Assembly (NCBI GenBank): GCA_020851035.1
Contig: JADZDM010000020.1
Span: 62,001-126,000, forward strand
Direction: 5' to 3'
Origin: Gemmatimonadaceae bacterium
Lineage (GTDB): Bacteria > Gemmatimonadota > Gemmatimonadetes > Gemmatimonadales > Gemmatimonadaceae
Length of the DNA: 64,000 nucleotides
Below are positions 53,874 to 63,183 of this stretch, piece after piece (the first letter of the stretch is position 1; each line of letters starts with the position of its first letter). The notes beneath the pieces are model-generated. The model did not search any database, was not told where the DNA came from, and worked only from the letters and a program-made list of their open reading frames with translations. Both the position numbers and the translations under genes were made by a program.

Positions 53874-54485
53874 TCAGGGACGAGTTGCGGAGGCGGCCAC
53901 CGCGCGACGCCCGATCTCCCGGGCCGGGTTGCCACCGAGGATCACGCCGGGTTCCGGCGTCTTCGTCACCACGGCGCCTGCCCCGACGACCACCCCGCTC
54001 GGGATGTCCACCATCACGATCGAGCCGTTGCCAAGCCAGCAGTCCGCATGGAGCGTCACGCGACGCACCTCCCCGCCCTGCATCCGCATCGGGATGTCGG
54101 TGCGGTCGAAGCGGTGCGTCATCTTGCCGCTGAGCACCGTGACCATCGAGCCGAGCAGGCAATCGTCCTCGATCGTCACCTCGCCCAGGCTGCAGTAGGC
54201 ACCGATGTACACGCCGGCACCGATGCGCGCGCGCGGGCTGGACAGGATCGTGCCGAAGCAGACCGTGCTGCGCGCGTCGCACGCCTCCAGCGTGACGCGG
54301 TAGAACGCGCGGCGCAGCAGGTTCCCCAGGTCGCCGGGAAACAGTGCCACGGTCTGGCTGCCCGACTGGAACACGCGCTTGTGCAGCGCACCGCCCACCA
54401 GGGCCGCCAGTCGCACCGGAAGCCAGAACGGCAGCGTCACCAGGAACGCGATCGCGTCGAACACGAATCGGAACGCGGTCCTCAT
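53874..54485 (-). CDS. Left-handed beta-helix acyltransferase (WcaF-like)
   Basis: A 203-residue acetyltransferase-like protein: amphipathic or membrane-associated N-terminus (FVFDAIAFLVTLPFWLPVRL) and hexapeptide repeats (ARIGAGVYIGAYCSLGEVTIE; the tail SGVVVGAGAVVTKTPEPGVILGGNPAR). It resembles maltose/serine/colanic-acid type acetyltransferases. Substrate is likely a sugar of the glycan. ATG 54485 overlaps the preceding GT4 stop as ATGA. Confidence 0.8.
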   Translation of the reverse strand: MRTAFRFVFDAIAFLVTLPFWLPVRLAALVGGALHKRVFQSGSQTVALFPGDLGNLLRRAFYRVTLEACDARSTVCFGTILSSPRARIGAGVYIGAYCSLGEVTIEDDCLLGSMVTVLSGKMTHRFDRTDIPMRMQGGEVRRVTLHADCWLGNGSIVMVDIPSGVVVGAGAVVTKTPEPGVILGGNPAREIGRRAVAASATRP

Positions 54486-55675
54486 CGCCGGGCCGCCGCG
54501 AGGCAGCCGCGATACAGCGACTCGTACGCCAGCGTCATTGCCTCCACCGTGTGGCGCTCCGCCAGGCGCAGCGCCGCCCGCTCCACCTGCGCCGCGGTGC
54601 CGTCGGCGTCGCGTACCGTCTCGCGCACTGCCGCGGCCAGCGCCGTGGCGTCGCCGCCGGGGAAGAGCCGGCCGAGGCGCCCGCCATCGAGCACGGCGGG
54701 CAGGCCGCCGACCGCGGAGGCCACCACCGGCACCCGCGAGGCGAAGGCCTCGAGGACCGTCATCGGCATCGCTTCCGACAGCGACGACAGCACGAACACG
54801 TCGAACGAGGCATAGAGGGCGGCGGAGATGGCGCGCTGGCCGGCGAAATGCACGCGTCCGGTGAGCCCCGCTGCGGCCGCCTGGGCCGCCAGCGCCTCAC
54901 GCAGTGCCCCGTCGCCCACCAGCACCAGATGCCACCGGTCGTCCAGCTCCGCGAGTGCACGGATCATGAGCTGCTGGTTCTTCACCGCGTGCAGGCGCGC
55001 GACCGTGCCCATCACCAGCGCGTCGTGCGGCACCCCGAGCTCGTCACGGAGCGCGCCATCGCCCGGGCGCACCCGGTGCAGCGCGGCGTCGTCGATGCCG
55101 TTCTCCACCAGCACGATGCCGTCACGCCGCGGCAGCATCTGCCGGTAGTACTTCACGACATCCACGGAGCAGCCGGCGGTCACGTCGGTCTGGACCGCCC
55201 CGAGCCAGAGGAAGAACCGGTCGGACCTCGAGAACGGAAGCTGGATCCCGTGCCGGGTGTGCAGGATCGCCGGCACCCGCGCGGCGTGCGCCGCCCGCGA
55301 CGCCTTGGCACAGACGCCGCTGTGGCTGTGCACCACGTCCATCCTGCCGCTTCGGAAGCGCGCCGTGAGCGCACCGGGCGCCACGAGGCTCGACAGGCCC
55401 TGCGCCGGCACCAGCTCCAGCGGCACGCCCGAATCGCGCACCCGGTCGGCCATGCCGCCCAGCGACTCGGTGCAGATGATCCGCGCATCGTGCCCGTGCC
55501 GGCGCAGCGCGACACTGAGGCCAAGCACCATGACCTCCATGCCGCCGGTGTCCATCGCCGGCACGACCTGCGCGATTCGCAGCGGCCGCGCGTCGGACGC
55601 CACCGCGTCCCCCGCGGAGGCCGGTGCACCATGGCTCGTCGCCTGCGAGGTCACGACGCCGGTCGCGGCACTCAC
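54482..55675 (-). CDS. Glycosyltransferase family 4 (GT-B fold)
   Basis: A 397-residue GT4 enzyme. Acceptor side: RIAQVVPAMDTGGMEVMVLGL and HSHSGVCAKASRAAHAA; donor side: VLVENGIDDAALHRVRPG, WHLVLVGDGALREAL and the EX7E region SSLSEAMPMTVLEAFASRVP. These match enzymes that add single sugars to polyprenol-linked glycans in sugar-transferase loci. GTG 55675 overlaps the previous stop as GTGA, hence start choice. Residues 1-30 are a non-conserved lead. Confidence 0.88.
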   Translation of the reverse strand: MSAATGVVTSQATSHGAPASAGDAVASDARPLRIAQVVPAMDTGGMEVMVLGLSVALRRHGHDARIICTESLGGMADRVRDSGVPLELVPAQGLSSLVAPGALTARFRSGRMDVVHSHSGVCAKASRAAHAARVPAILHTRHGIQLPFSRSDRFFLWLGAVQTDVTAGCSVDVVKYYRQMLPRRDGIVLVENGIDDAALHRVRPGDGALRDELGVPHDALVMGTVARLHAVKNQQLMIRALAELDDRWHLVLVGDGALREALAAQAAAAGLTGRVHFAGQRAISAALYASFDVFVLSSLSEAMPMTVLEAFASRVPVVASAVGGLPAVLDGGRLGRLFPGGDATALAAAVRETVRDADGTAAQVERAALRLAERHTVEAMTLAYESLYRGCLAAARR

Positions 55676-56586
55676 GACGCCGCCCCGCCATAGTGCGCCG
55701 CATCCACGTGGCGCAACGGGCGGAAGGCCTTCAGCACGAAGCGCCAGTCCAGCGGCCAGAGCAGCGCCGCGCGGCGGAACGCATCTCGCGCCGCATCCGG
55801 GTCCCGCGCGATCTCGTGCTCGTACGCGACATGTTCCCACACGTTGGCGCGGGCGCGGCGGCGCGTGATGCGGCTGAAGCCGTGCAGCACCTCCGCCTTG
55901 GCCAGGGCGGCCAGCATGCCGCGCTTCAGGCGATCCGCATTCCGGAAGGTGCCGCTGCGGTGCTCGCGCACGTAGACCAGCGGCTCACCCACGATGTGCA
56001 GGCCGCCCCGAGCCGCCACCCGCATCCACGCTTCCCAGTCCTCGCAGTACTCGAGCTGCGCGTCGAAGCCACCCACCGCGCGCAGCGTTTCGGTGCGCAC
56101 GACGACGCCGGAGGTCGGCGTCCGCGCCCGGAACAGCAGCAGGTCTTCGACGCTCTGCGCGCCCAGGCTGGTCGTCGTCGGCACCGTGCGGATGTCCACC
56201 ATGGTCCCGCGCTCGTCGACGACGGTGGCACCGCACCCGAACATCGTGACCGCCGGATACCTGAGTGCCGCGGCGCCCTGGCGCTCCAGCTTCACCGGAG
56301 ACCAGAAGTCGTCGGAATCGAGGAACGCGACGCACTCACCGCGCGCGATCTCCAGCGCCGCGTTGCGGGCGGCACCCGGGCCCCCGCGCGAGCGCCGGAT
56401 CACCGTGATCGAGCCCCCGAACCCGGCCAGCACGTCGGGCGTGTCATCCGTGGACCCGTCGTCGACGACGATCACCTGCACGGGCGCATGCGTCTGCCGG
56501 AGCGCACTCCGGATCGCCTTCCCGACGAACTGGGCGTAGTTGAACGTCGGGATGACCACCGTGAAGCTGGGCAATCCGGAAGCCAT
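55672..56586 (-). CDS. Glycosyltransferase family 2 (GT-A fold)
   Basis: A 304-residue cytoplasmic GT-A enzyme. FTVVIPTFNYAQFVGKAI and IVVDDGSTDDTPDVL bind the nucleotide sugar, FLDSDDFW is the DxD metal site, and EYCEDWEAWMRVA contains the catalytic-base ED region. Typical of enzymes adding one hexose to a growing repeat unit. ATG 56586. It follows the methyltransferase by 32 bp and is coupled to the next GT4. Confidence 0.9.
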   Translation of the reverse strand: MASGLPSFTVVIPTFNYAQFVGKAIRSALRQTHAPVQVIVVDDGSTDDTPDVLAGFGGSITVIRRSRGGPGAARNAALEIARGECVAFLDSDDFWSPVKLERQGAAALRYPAVTMFGCGATVVDERGTMVDIRTVPTTTSLGAQSVEDLLLFRARTPTSGVVVRTETLRAVGGFDAQLEYCEDWEAWMRVAARGGLHIVGEPLVYVREHRSGTFRNADRLKRGMLAALAKAEVLHGFSRITRRRARANVWEHVAYEHEIARDPDAARDAFRRAALLWPLDWRFVLKAFRPLRHVDAAHYGGAAS

Positions 56587-56618
56587 GGGACGGGATACCT
56601 GTGCGAGTCGGGCGCCGC

Positions 56619-57584
56619 TCAGGCGAAGGCGCCGCGATAACTCTCGATGATCTCCCGGTCACTGCGGATCTTGTCGGAGCGCCGCCCCAGCAGGTAGAAG
56701 CCGGCGGCGACGTCGTACGCCGCCTTCCGCTTCACCAGCATCGGGTCCAGCCACTTGATCCAGAAGCCCGTGAGCTTCGCGAACATGCGCAGCGCCACCC
56801 GCGGGCGCTTGCTCTCCGCGAAGCACGACAGCCAGTACATGTACGTCCAGCCGAGCGCCATGCCGGGTCCGCACTGGATCCCGCTCTCGATCTCCTCGAA
56901 GCGGCGGCAGAGCCGGCGCAGTCCCGAGTGCGTGAAGCGGTTGAAGTCGTACTCGCCGTCGCAGATCGCCTGCTGGAAGTTCGCCTCGATGTAGAACAGT
57001 CCGTCGGGCTTCAGCACACGGTGGATCTCGTCCACGGCCATGCGCGGGTCGAGCAGCGCCTGGATCACCCCCTGCAGCACCACGCAGTCGAACGTCCCGT
57101 CGGCGAACGGCACCTGATGGGCATCGCAGATCAGGTTCGAGCGCTCACCGAAGTACACATCCGACTCCACCACGTCGAAGGCGGGGTCGAGCACCAGTTC
57201 GCGGAGTCCCACGCCCAGGCCGCCGCCGCCAAGGATCAGCAGGCGCGGGTTCGGCGTGGTGGCCAGCAGGCGCTCGCGCAGCCGCCCGTAGTTCTGCTCC
57301 GCCGCCACGTTCAGGCTCAGCGAGGGCAGCGAGGCCACGATCTTCTCGCGCGTCGAGTACGTCGGGGCGTGATACCGGAACTGCCCCTTCAGGATCTCGT
57401 CGATGATGAACACGCCCGGTCGCTCATCCACCAGCACCGGCACACCGTCCACCACCGGATAGGTTGGCCCCCCCGGGGCGCTCATGCTGCTCCCGTCGGG
57501 GCTGAGGTCGAGAGGAAGGCCCGTGACGGGGCAGCGCAGCGAGCTCCGCAGCTCAGCCTTCAACAGGCTTCGATGTGCAATCAT
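56619..57584 (-). CDS. SAM-dependent methyltransferase with Trm112-like N-terminus
   Basis: A 321-residue protein. Residues 15-55 (LRCPVTGLPLDL … YPVVDGVPVLVDE) look like a Trm112-type small domain, with only one of the usual four Cys kept. Then a class I methyltransferase: LLILGGGGLGVGLREL (SAM motif I), ICDAHQVPFADGTFDCVVLQGV (split), IHRVLKPDGLFYIEANF. Methylation of a glycan sugar or lipid carrier end is likely from its place at the start of a glycosyltransferase block. It diverges from the deacetylase. Confidence 0.82.
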   Translation of the reverse strand: MIAHRSLLKAELRSSLRCPVTGLPLDLSPDGSSMSAPGGPTYPVVDGVPVLVDERPGVFIIDEILKGQFRYHAPTYSTREKIVASLPSLSLNVAAEQNYGRLRERLLATTPNPRLLILGGGGLGVGLRELVLDPAFDVVESDVYFGERSNLICDAHQVPFADGTFDCVVLQGVIQALLDPRMAVDEIHRVLKPDGLFYIEANFQQAICDGEYDFNRFTHSGLRRLCRRFEEIESGIQCGPGMALGWTYMYWLSCFAESKRPRVALRMFAKLTGFWIKWLDPMLVKRKAAYDVAAGFYLLGRRSDKIRSDREIIESYRGAFA

Positions 57585-57623
57585 GGGTGGGGCAGACGTG
57601 GTGTGTGCTGTCAGTACGAACAG

Positions 57624-57651
57624 ACTTGGTCGGGATTCCCAACCCGATAAG
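57624..57651 (+). promoter_or_regulatory. Putative promoter of the polysaccharide deacetylase
   Basis: TTGGTC (57624-57629) and TAAGTT (57646-57651), 16-nt spacer, in the divergent gap; the spacer carries a CGGG…CCCG palindrome. Confidence 0.4.
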
Positions 57652-57729
57652 TTAGCGAGTCTCAGCCCTGTGACGAATGGCCGGCCGCGCCCGTCACTGG
57701 CGAGTCGGCCCCCATTTCACCTGATCTGC

Positions 57730-58776
57730 ATGCTCCGTCAGCTCAAGCTTTCCGCACTCTCTGTCCTCAAATCCACCGGCATCAGCGGGCTGGTCGGGCG
57801 GACGGGGTGGCGGCAGTCGCGACTGCTGATTCTCGGCTATCATGGATTCGCACTTGCGGATGAGGTCGAGTGGAACGACGCCCTGTTCCTGAGTGAGGCC
57901 ACCCTGCGCCGCCGGTTCGAGGCGATCCGGGCCGCAGGATGCGCGGTGCTCTCGCTGGAGGAGGGCCTGCAGCGCCTGCAGGCGGGCACCCTGCCTCCGC
58001 GCGCCGTCGTCCTCACCTTCGACGACGGGTTCGCGGATTTCGCATCGCTCGCGTACCCGCTGCTCCGGGAATTCCGCTTCCCCGCCACGCTCTACCTGAC
58101 CACGTACTACGTGGATCACCAGCTGCCGGTCTTCACCGTCATGCTCCGGTACCTGCTGTGGAAGGGGCGGGGCACCCCGCTTCCCGTCGCGGGTTTCGGC
58201 CCCCTCACCGGGGAGCGGCCGCTGCGCACCACCGGCGAGCGCGAGGCGGCCTTTGCGGAACTGACCGCGATGGCCGACGATGCCGTGCTCGACTCCGCCG
58301 CCCGCGACCGCCTGCTCGCCGACGTCGCCGCGCGCCTCGGCATCGACTTCGACGCGATCCGCGCCAGCCGGATGCTCTCGCTCGTGACCCCGGCGGAGGT
58401 GGCGGCCTTCGATCCGGCCCTCGTCAGCGTGCACCTGCACACCCATCGCCATCGCGTGCCACTGGATCGTGCGCTGTTCACGCGTGAGCTGACCGACAAC
58501 GCCGCCGCGATCGGGCGCATCACGCCACGCTGGGCCCACTCGCGGCACTTCTGCTACCCCAGCGGCGTCACGCACCCGGACTTCCTCCCGTGGCTGCGGG
58601 AGCTGGGCATCGAGAGTGCCACCACCTGTTTCTCGGGGATGGCCGAACGCACCTCCGATCCGCTCATGCTGCCACGCCTGCTCGACACGACGCAGCTCAC
58701 CGACCTGGAGTTCGACGCCTGGCTGCGCGGCGTTGGCGCGCTGCTGCCGCGACGCACCCTCCCCGGCGAGCGCTGA
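57730..58776 (+). CDS. Polysaccharide deacetylase family protein
   Basis: A 348-residue NodB-like carbohydrate esterase (CE4). The metal motif Asp-Asp is in VVLTFDDGFADFASLAYP (about residues 93-110), the two His ligands are in VHLHTHRHRVP and the CYPSG motif holds the later conserved site; the opening LILGYHGF is also common. No signal peptide, so it should act in the cytoplasm on lipid-linked or precursor sugars. The only plus-strand gene in this block; its stop lies 20 bp from the flippase stop. Confidence 0.85.
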   Translation: MLRQLKLSALSVLKSTGISGLVGRTGWRQSRLLILGYHGFALADEVEWNDALFLSEATLRRRFEAIRAAGCAVLSLEEGLQRLQAGTLPPRAVVLTFDDGFADFASLAYPLLREFRFPATLYLTTYYVDHQLPVFTVMLRYLLWKGRGTPLPVAGFGPLTGERPLRTTGEREAAFAELTAMADDAVLDSAARDRLLADVAARLGIDFDAIRASRMLSLVTPAEVAAFDPALVSVHLHTHRHRVPLDRALFTRELTDNAAAIGRITPRWAHSRHFCYPSGVTHPDFLPWLRELGIESATTCFSGMAERTSDPLMLPRLLDTTQLTDLEFDAWLRGVGALLPRRTLPGER

Positions 58777-58800
58777 CCAGCGCCGGCCGCAGCGGTCAGC
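58772..58800. terminator. Small shared hairpin at the deacetylase/flippase convergence
   Basis: GCTGACC (58772-58778) pairs with GGTCAGC (58794-58800); both stop codons are inside the stem, so either transcript could end here. No T-run. Confidence 0.35.
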
Positions 58801-60406
58801 CCGTCGCCCGCCGCGACGCGCGCACCGCGTTGACCGCGTCGATCATCCACCGCACCCGCGTGGGGAAGACCACCAGCAGGGTCAGCAGGTACGTCGCGCC
58901 GCCAGCGGCCACGTCGACGGCCAGCGCCGCCATTGGATGCGACGGGCGCGTCACCCAGCGCTGCAGCGCCGCCACCACCGCCAGCATCGTGAGCGACGCC
59001 ACCGTCGGTGTGATCAGGCTCGCGAAGAAGGTGCTCGTGCGCACGTCGAGACGCCGCAGCACCAGCCGCATCGGCCAGGCCGCCATCGCCGGCGCCGCCA
59101 CCAGCCATACCAGCGCCACCGACGCCAGGCTCGAGTACCGCGCCGCCAGGTAAAAGCAGGGCGGCAGGATCAGCAGCGCGAACACCGGCACACGATTCAC
59201 GTCACGGGCCATGCGCAGCGCCGAGGCGGCGTTCGTCATCACGGAGCTCAGTGCCTGGATCAGCGCGTAGCAGATCAGCAGCTTGAGGGGCAGGATCGCC
59301 GGCTGCCACTTGGCACCGAAGAGCAGCGGGATGGCCTCGTCCGCCACCGCGATGATGCCGATGAACACCGGGAAGATCACCAGCGCCAACCCTTCCGTCA
59401 TCAGCAGCAGGTACTTCCGCAGCTTGGCGAGGTCCTCGGCGATGGCCGAGAAGAAGGGCAGGAGCGCCGCCGTCACCACATTCACCAGCTTCTCGCCCGG
59501 CAACGTCGCGATGTTCCAGGCGAACTGGTACTGGCCCGCCACCGTCGTGCCCACCGCCCGCCCCACCATCACCACGTCCGCATCGAGGTAGGTCAGCCAC
59601 GCGATGCGCCCGACCACGATGTGCCGTGCATACGCGAGCATCTCGCGCAGCGGCGCCAGCCGCACGCGCGTGAACGGCACCCGCACCGCGTGATTGGACA
59701 GCGCCGCCTGCACCAGCGCCCCCGACAGCGCCGCCAGTGGCAGCGACCAGACCCGGAATCCGCTCAGCGCGAAGGCCGCCACGCCAAGCGTGTTCACCAG
59801 GGAGCGGGAGAATTCGATGCGCGCCACGGTCCGGAAATCCAGCCGCAGCTGCAACAGGGCCATCGGCACGGCCGAGAAGCCCTGCGCGAGCACCAGCAGC
59901 CCACCCACCGCCAGCAGGGGCGCCAGTTCCCGGTCGCGCATGAAGGCCGCCGCCGGGATCGCCCCGAGCGCGATCAGGGCGCTGCCCCCCAGCGTCAGCA
60001 GCACCACCAGCGTGTGCAGGGAGCGCTGCTTCGCCAGCCCTTCGTCGCGCAGCGCCAGCATGGTCGACGCGATGCCGAATTCCGAGAGCGAATAGACCCA
60101 GCTGCTCACGACGCTCACCAGCCCTGCCCACCCGTACTCTCGGGTGGTCAGCAGGCGCGCCATGTACAGGGTCACCGACCAGGCGATGATCTGGGAGCTC
60201 CACCGCGCGGCCGCGATCCAGATCACGCCACGGGCCAGCACGACGCTGTTCGGCGTGGTCGCGGCGGACGCGATCGCCGGCGGCACCGGCAGCGCCGTGC
60301 TCAGTCTCTCCCCCGGTGCGGGCGGGGGATCATCCGAGGGGGGCTGTGGTGCTGGCTCAGGAGACGGGTCGGGCGCGGAGTCGGACGTCACGCCACCAGC
60401 GGGCAT
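58796..60406 (-). CDS. Polysaccharide flippase (Wzx-like, MOP superfamily)
   Basis: A 536-residue inner-membrane protein with about 12-14 helices after a Pro-rich cytoplasmic lead (residues 1-50). ARGVIWIAAARWSSQIIAWSVTLYMARLLT (in part) and LREMLAYARHIVVGRIAWL match the WzxC/AmsL style of lipid-linked oligosaccharide flippases. It moves the undecaprenyl-linked repeat to the periplasm. ATG 60406 overlaps the GT2 stop as TGATG. Confidence 0.88.
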   Translation of the reverse strand: MPAGGVTSDSAPDPSPEPAPQPPSDDPPPAPGERLSTALPVPPAIASAATTPNSVVLARGVIWIAAARWSSQIIAWSVTLYMARLLTTREYGWAGLVSVVSSWVYSLSEFGIASTMLALRDEGLAKQRSLHTLVVLLTLGGSALIALGAIPAAAFMRDRELAPLLAVGGLLVLAQGFSAVPMALLQLRLDFRTVARIEFSRSLVNTLGVAAFALSGFRVWSLPLAALSGALVQAALSNHAVRVPFTRVRLAPLREMLAYARHIVVGRIAWLTYLDADVVMVGRAVGTTVAGQYQFAWNIATLPGEKLVNVVTAALLPFFSAIAEDLAKLRKYLLLMTEGLALVIFPVFIGIIAVADEAIPLLFGAKWQPAILPLKLLICYALIQALSSVMTNAASALRMARDVNRVPVFALLILPPCFYLAARYSSLASVALVWLVAAPAMAAWPMRLVLRRLDVRTSTFFASLITPTVASLTMLAVVAALQRWVTRPSHPMAALAVDVAAGGATYLLTLLVVFPTRVRWMIDAVNAVRASRRATG

Positions 60407-61539
60407 CACCAGACGTCCCACTGCCCGCGCAGACCGTTCAGGGAGGCTTTCACGAGTGCTGCATTCAGGGAAATCACCCACGAGACGAGCGGCATGACCC
60501 GCCGCCGGACGGGCGGCAGCAGGCAGGCGCCCAGGCCAGCGGCGACAGAGTAGAAGCCGGCCTGCAACATCGCGGGGCTGGCTGATGCCGCAAGCACCGC
60601 GGCACCCGAGACTGCAGCGCCTGCTGCCAGCCACGGACTGGCCAGGCGCAGAAGCTTATGATTTACTAATTGAAACCAAACGGGATTGCGCACCGGCAGC
60701 AACAGGGCCGGCAGCCAGGCCACCAACTGGAAGTTTCCCGTGAGGGTGCGCACCTTCCGCACCTTCTCGCCGGCCGCGTCGGTCCGGCGTGCGTCCCACG
60801 CCCTGGCATGCAGGGTGTAGGCCACCCGGTGGCCGTCCATGACCTGCTGCATCGGCACGAAGACGTCGTCGAGGATCAGCCCGGTGCGCATCGGCACCCA
60901 GGCCCGGCGCCACATGGCGTAGATCGAGCCGCTGACGCCGATCGTGGAGTGCAGGCGCGCCTCGGCTGACCGGAGCGCTCGCTCCGCCGCCCAGTACCAC
61001 TCCACCGGTGACCGGCGCGCGCCCGGACGGTCGCCGGGCAGGTAGAGGGCACCACCCACGACGGTCACGCGCGGGTCCGCGGCCAGCGCCGCCACGAGCG
61101 CCATCACGGCACCCGGCTCGAAGCGCTGCTGGGTGTCGGTGAACACCAGCACCTCGCCGGTGGCGGAACGCACGCCGGCATTCACGCTGGAGGCCTTCCC
61201 GCCGCCCGGATCCCCGTCGATCACCGTGACGCGGGCACCGGCAAGCGTTCCCAGCTCCGCCCGCAGGGGGGCGCCCACGCTGGCGTCGACACAGACGACC
61301 ACGTTCAGGAGCGCCGGCGGATAGTCGGACTCGAGCAGGTTGGTGACGCGCTCGGACACAGCGCTGCGGGACTCACGCGTGGCCACCACGACCGTCACGG
61401 TCGGGAGCGGAACGGGCGGCGGTGGCGTGCGGCGGCGCGGCAGCAGCCGCGCCAGCACCAGCATCAGCAGCGGATACCCGAACCATCCCCAGGCGAGCAA
61501 TCCACCGCAGGTGAGCAGCACCACCCAGCCCGCACTCAC
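60406..61539 (-). CDS. Membrane glycosyltransferase family 2
   Basis: A 377-residue processive-type GT2 with an N-terminal helix (WVVLLTCGGLLAWGWFGYPLLML in part), the GT-A core VTVVVATRESRSAVSERV, GGKASSVNAGVRSATGEVLVFTDT (split), and helices at the C-terminus. The DxD-type site is TDTQ, the acceptor region is GLILDDVFVPMQQVMDGHRV in part (ED-like LDD). It resembles enzymes of the BcsA/IcaA/HasA group but may add single sugars. GTG start. Confidence 0.85.
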   Translation of the reverse strand: MSAGWVVLLTCGGLLAWGWFGYPLLMLVLARLLPRRRTPPPPVPLPTVTVVVATRESRSAVSERVTNLLESDYPPALLNVVVCVDASVGAPLRAELGTLAGARVTVIDGDPGGGKASSVNAGVRSATGEVLVFTDTQQRFEPGAVMALVAALAADPRVTVVGGALYLPGDRPGARRSPVEWYWAAERALRSAEARLHSTIGVSGSIYAMWRRAWVPMRTGLILDDVFVPMQQVMDGHRVAYTLHARAWDARRTDAAGEKVRKVRTLTGNFQLVAWLPALLLPVRNPVWFQLVNHKLLRLASPWLAAGAAVSGAAVLAASASPAMLQAGFYSVAAGLGACLLPPVRRRVMPLVSWVISLNAALVKASLNGLRGQWDVW

Positions 61540-61576
61540 GACGGCGCCCTCACGGGGCTGGCCGCCGACCCATCAC

Positions 61577-62425
61577 TCAATGCGCGCCTTTGCGCCCGAT
61601 CATGACGAATGGCGTGCTGGCCATGATCCTGAGATCCATCCACAGCGACCGACCGGCGATGTACTCCAGGTCGAGCGCGACCTTGTTCTTCACGTCCTCG
61701 ATGGAGCTGTCGTACGCCTGGTTGATCTGCGCCCAGCCCGTGATGCCGGGCTTCACGCGCTGGCGCAGGTGGTAGTTCTCCACCTGCGTGCGCAGCGAGA
61801 GGAAGATGCTCGGCCGCTCCGGGCGGGGGCCCACCACGTTCATCTCCCCCCGCACCACGTTCCAGAGCTGCGGCAGCTCGTCGAGGCGGGTCTTGCGGAG
61901 GAGCTCACCGATCGCCGTGATGCGCGGGTCGTTCTTCGATGCCCAGACGGCCTCACCCGGCACCTCGGCATCGACCCGCATCGAGCGGAACTTGTAGATC
62001 GTGAACACCCGGCCGCCCAGGTCCTCCTCGCGGCGCGTCTTCTGGCGATCGCCGCGGAAGGCGCGACGATCCAGCCCGACACGCGTCTGCGTGTAGAACA
62101 CGGGGCCGGGGCTGGTGAGCTTGATCAGCAGCGCGATCACGAGCACACACGGGGCCAGCAGCACCATCGCCGTCGCCGCAACGGTCACGTTCAGGGCGCG
62201 GTGCATCCATTCCGGGTGCAGCGAGCTCCGCTCCTCGCCCGGCACCGCCACGACCCGACCGGAACGCGCAGAGACATCGCCATCGTCCGGCGACGGCCAG
62301 CCCGTGGCCGTCCCGCCGAACGCGTCGCGCAATGCTGCGATCCGACCCGCCATGTGTGCCGCACTCGGTACCGTTGAGCCCACGCCAGCCTCGTCGATGC
62401 TGTGAACTGTGATGTCGTCGCTCAA
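61577..62425 (-). CDS. Initiating sugar transferase (polyprenyl-phosphate glycosyl-1-phosphate transferase)
   Basis: A 282-residue enzyme that starts repeat-unit synthesis by moving a sugar-1-phosphate to undecaprenyl phosphate at the inner membrane. One re-entrant or membrane helix ([21 protein letters not shown]) is followed by the conserved core: [51 protein letters not shown] and the end [18 protein letters not shown] 62425 overlaps the export gene stop as TTGA and is preferred; ATG 62353 is a later option. It lacks the extra N-terminal helices of WcaJ/WbaP. Confidence 0.9.
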   Translation of the reverse strand: MSDDITVHSIDEAGVGSTVPSAAHMAGRIAALRDAFGGTATGWPSPDDGDVSARSGRVVAVPGEERSSLHPEWMHRALNVTVAATAMVLLAPCVLVIALLIKLTSPGPVFYTQTRVGLDRRAFRGDRQKTRREEDLGGRVFTIYKFRSMRVDAEVPGEAVWASKNDPRITAIGELLRKTRLDELPQLWNVVRGEMNVVGPRPERPSIFLSLRTQVENYHLRQRVKPGITGWAQINQAYDSSIEDVKNKVALDLEYIAGRSLWMDLRIMASTPFVMIGRKGAH

Positions 62426-63183
62426 CGACGCGACAGGGAGATCAGCGAGACGAGCACACCGATCCCGCCGGAGATTGCCCACACCAGCTGCAGGTAGTTG
62501 TTCGGCTTCTTCTCGTTGACGAGCAACTCGTCACCGGCGCGGATGTCGGCCTGGTCGAGCGTCATGCCGGCGCGGAAGATGACGTTCAGGCTGTCCGCCT
62601 CCACAAGCACATCCGAGCCACGCTTCACCTTCGACTTGCCGATGCGCGCCATGCTCGTCAGCCCGCCCGCGCTGGTGACGACGTCGGACACCGCCGCGTC
62701 ACCGCGCACCGTCACGAACCCCGGTCGCCCGACACCGCCGGTGACCAGCAGGCGGACCAGCGGCTGCGTCCGGATCTGCGGACGCTGGATGTAGCGCTTC
62801 ACCTGGGCCACGAGCGCCGAGTCGGCTTCGGACCGCAGCACGCCGCGCAGGCTGAATGCCGGCATCGTCGCCAGGATGACTTCCTGCCCCGCGCGCACCG
62901 ACACCGTGTCGCGGAACGGCTCCTCGCCACCGAACAGCTCCACGACGAGGCGATCGCCCGGGTAGAAGTCCCCGACCTTGAGCCGCTCACGGACCGCTGC
63001 CGCTTCCGCCGACTTGCCCGCCGCCTCGAGCAACGTCGCCACCGAATCCAGGTGGTGCCGCGTGCGATAGAGCGTCGGATCCGACTGCTGCGCACCGCTC
63101 ACACCTGCCGCGCCGGCCAGGCCGATCAGGACCAGCAGACCGCGACCGGCCACGCGGGAAAACTTCAGGGACAGAGTTCGCAT
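62422..63183 (-). CDS. Polysaccharide export protein (Wza/OPX-like, SLBB)
   Basis: A 253-residue exported protein. Signal peptide (GRGLLVLIGLAGAAGVSG, cut near AQQ), then a poly-export domain (LKVGDFYPGDRLVVEL) and an SLBB-like domain (VTGGVGRPGFVTVRGDAAVSDVVTSAGG in parts; ADIRAGDELLVNEKK). The C-terminus is a helix (QLVWAISGGIGVLVSLISL), probably membrane-inserted. It has no lipobox Cys, unlike Wza. It opens the export-sugar transferase-GT2-flippase operon. Confidence 0.88.
   Translation of the reverse strand: MRTLSLKFSRVAGRGLLVLIGLAGAAGVSGAQQSDPTLYRTRHHLDSVATLLEAAGKSAEAAAVRERLKVGDFYPGDRLVVELFGGEEPFRDTVSVRAGQEVILATMPAFSLRGVLRSEADSALVAQVKRYIQRPQIRTQPLVRLLVTGGVGRPGFVTVRGDAAVSDVVTSAGGLTSMARIGKSKVKRGSDVLVEADSLNVIFRAGMTLDQADIRAGDELLVNEKKPNNYLQLVWAISGGIGVLVSLISLSRR

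Noticed and set aside
58616-60553. Plus-strand open frame of 645 codons
   Set aside because: Antisense to the flippase; composition of Arg, His and Gln typical of a shadow frame.
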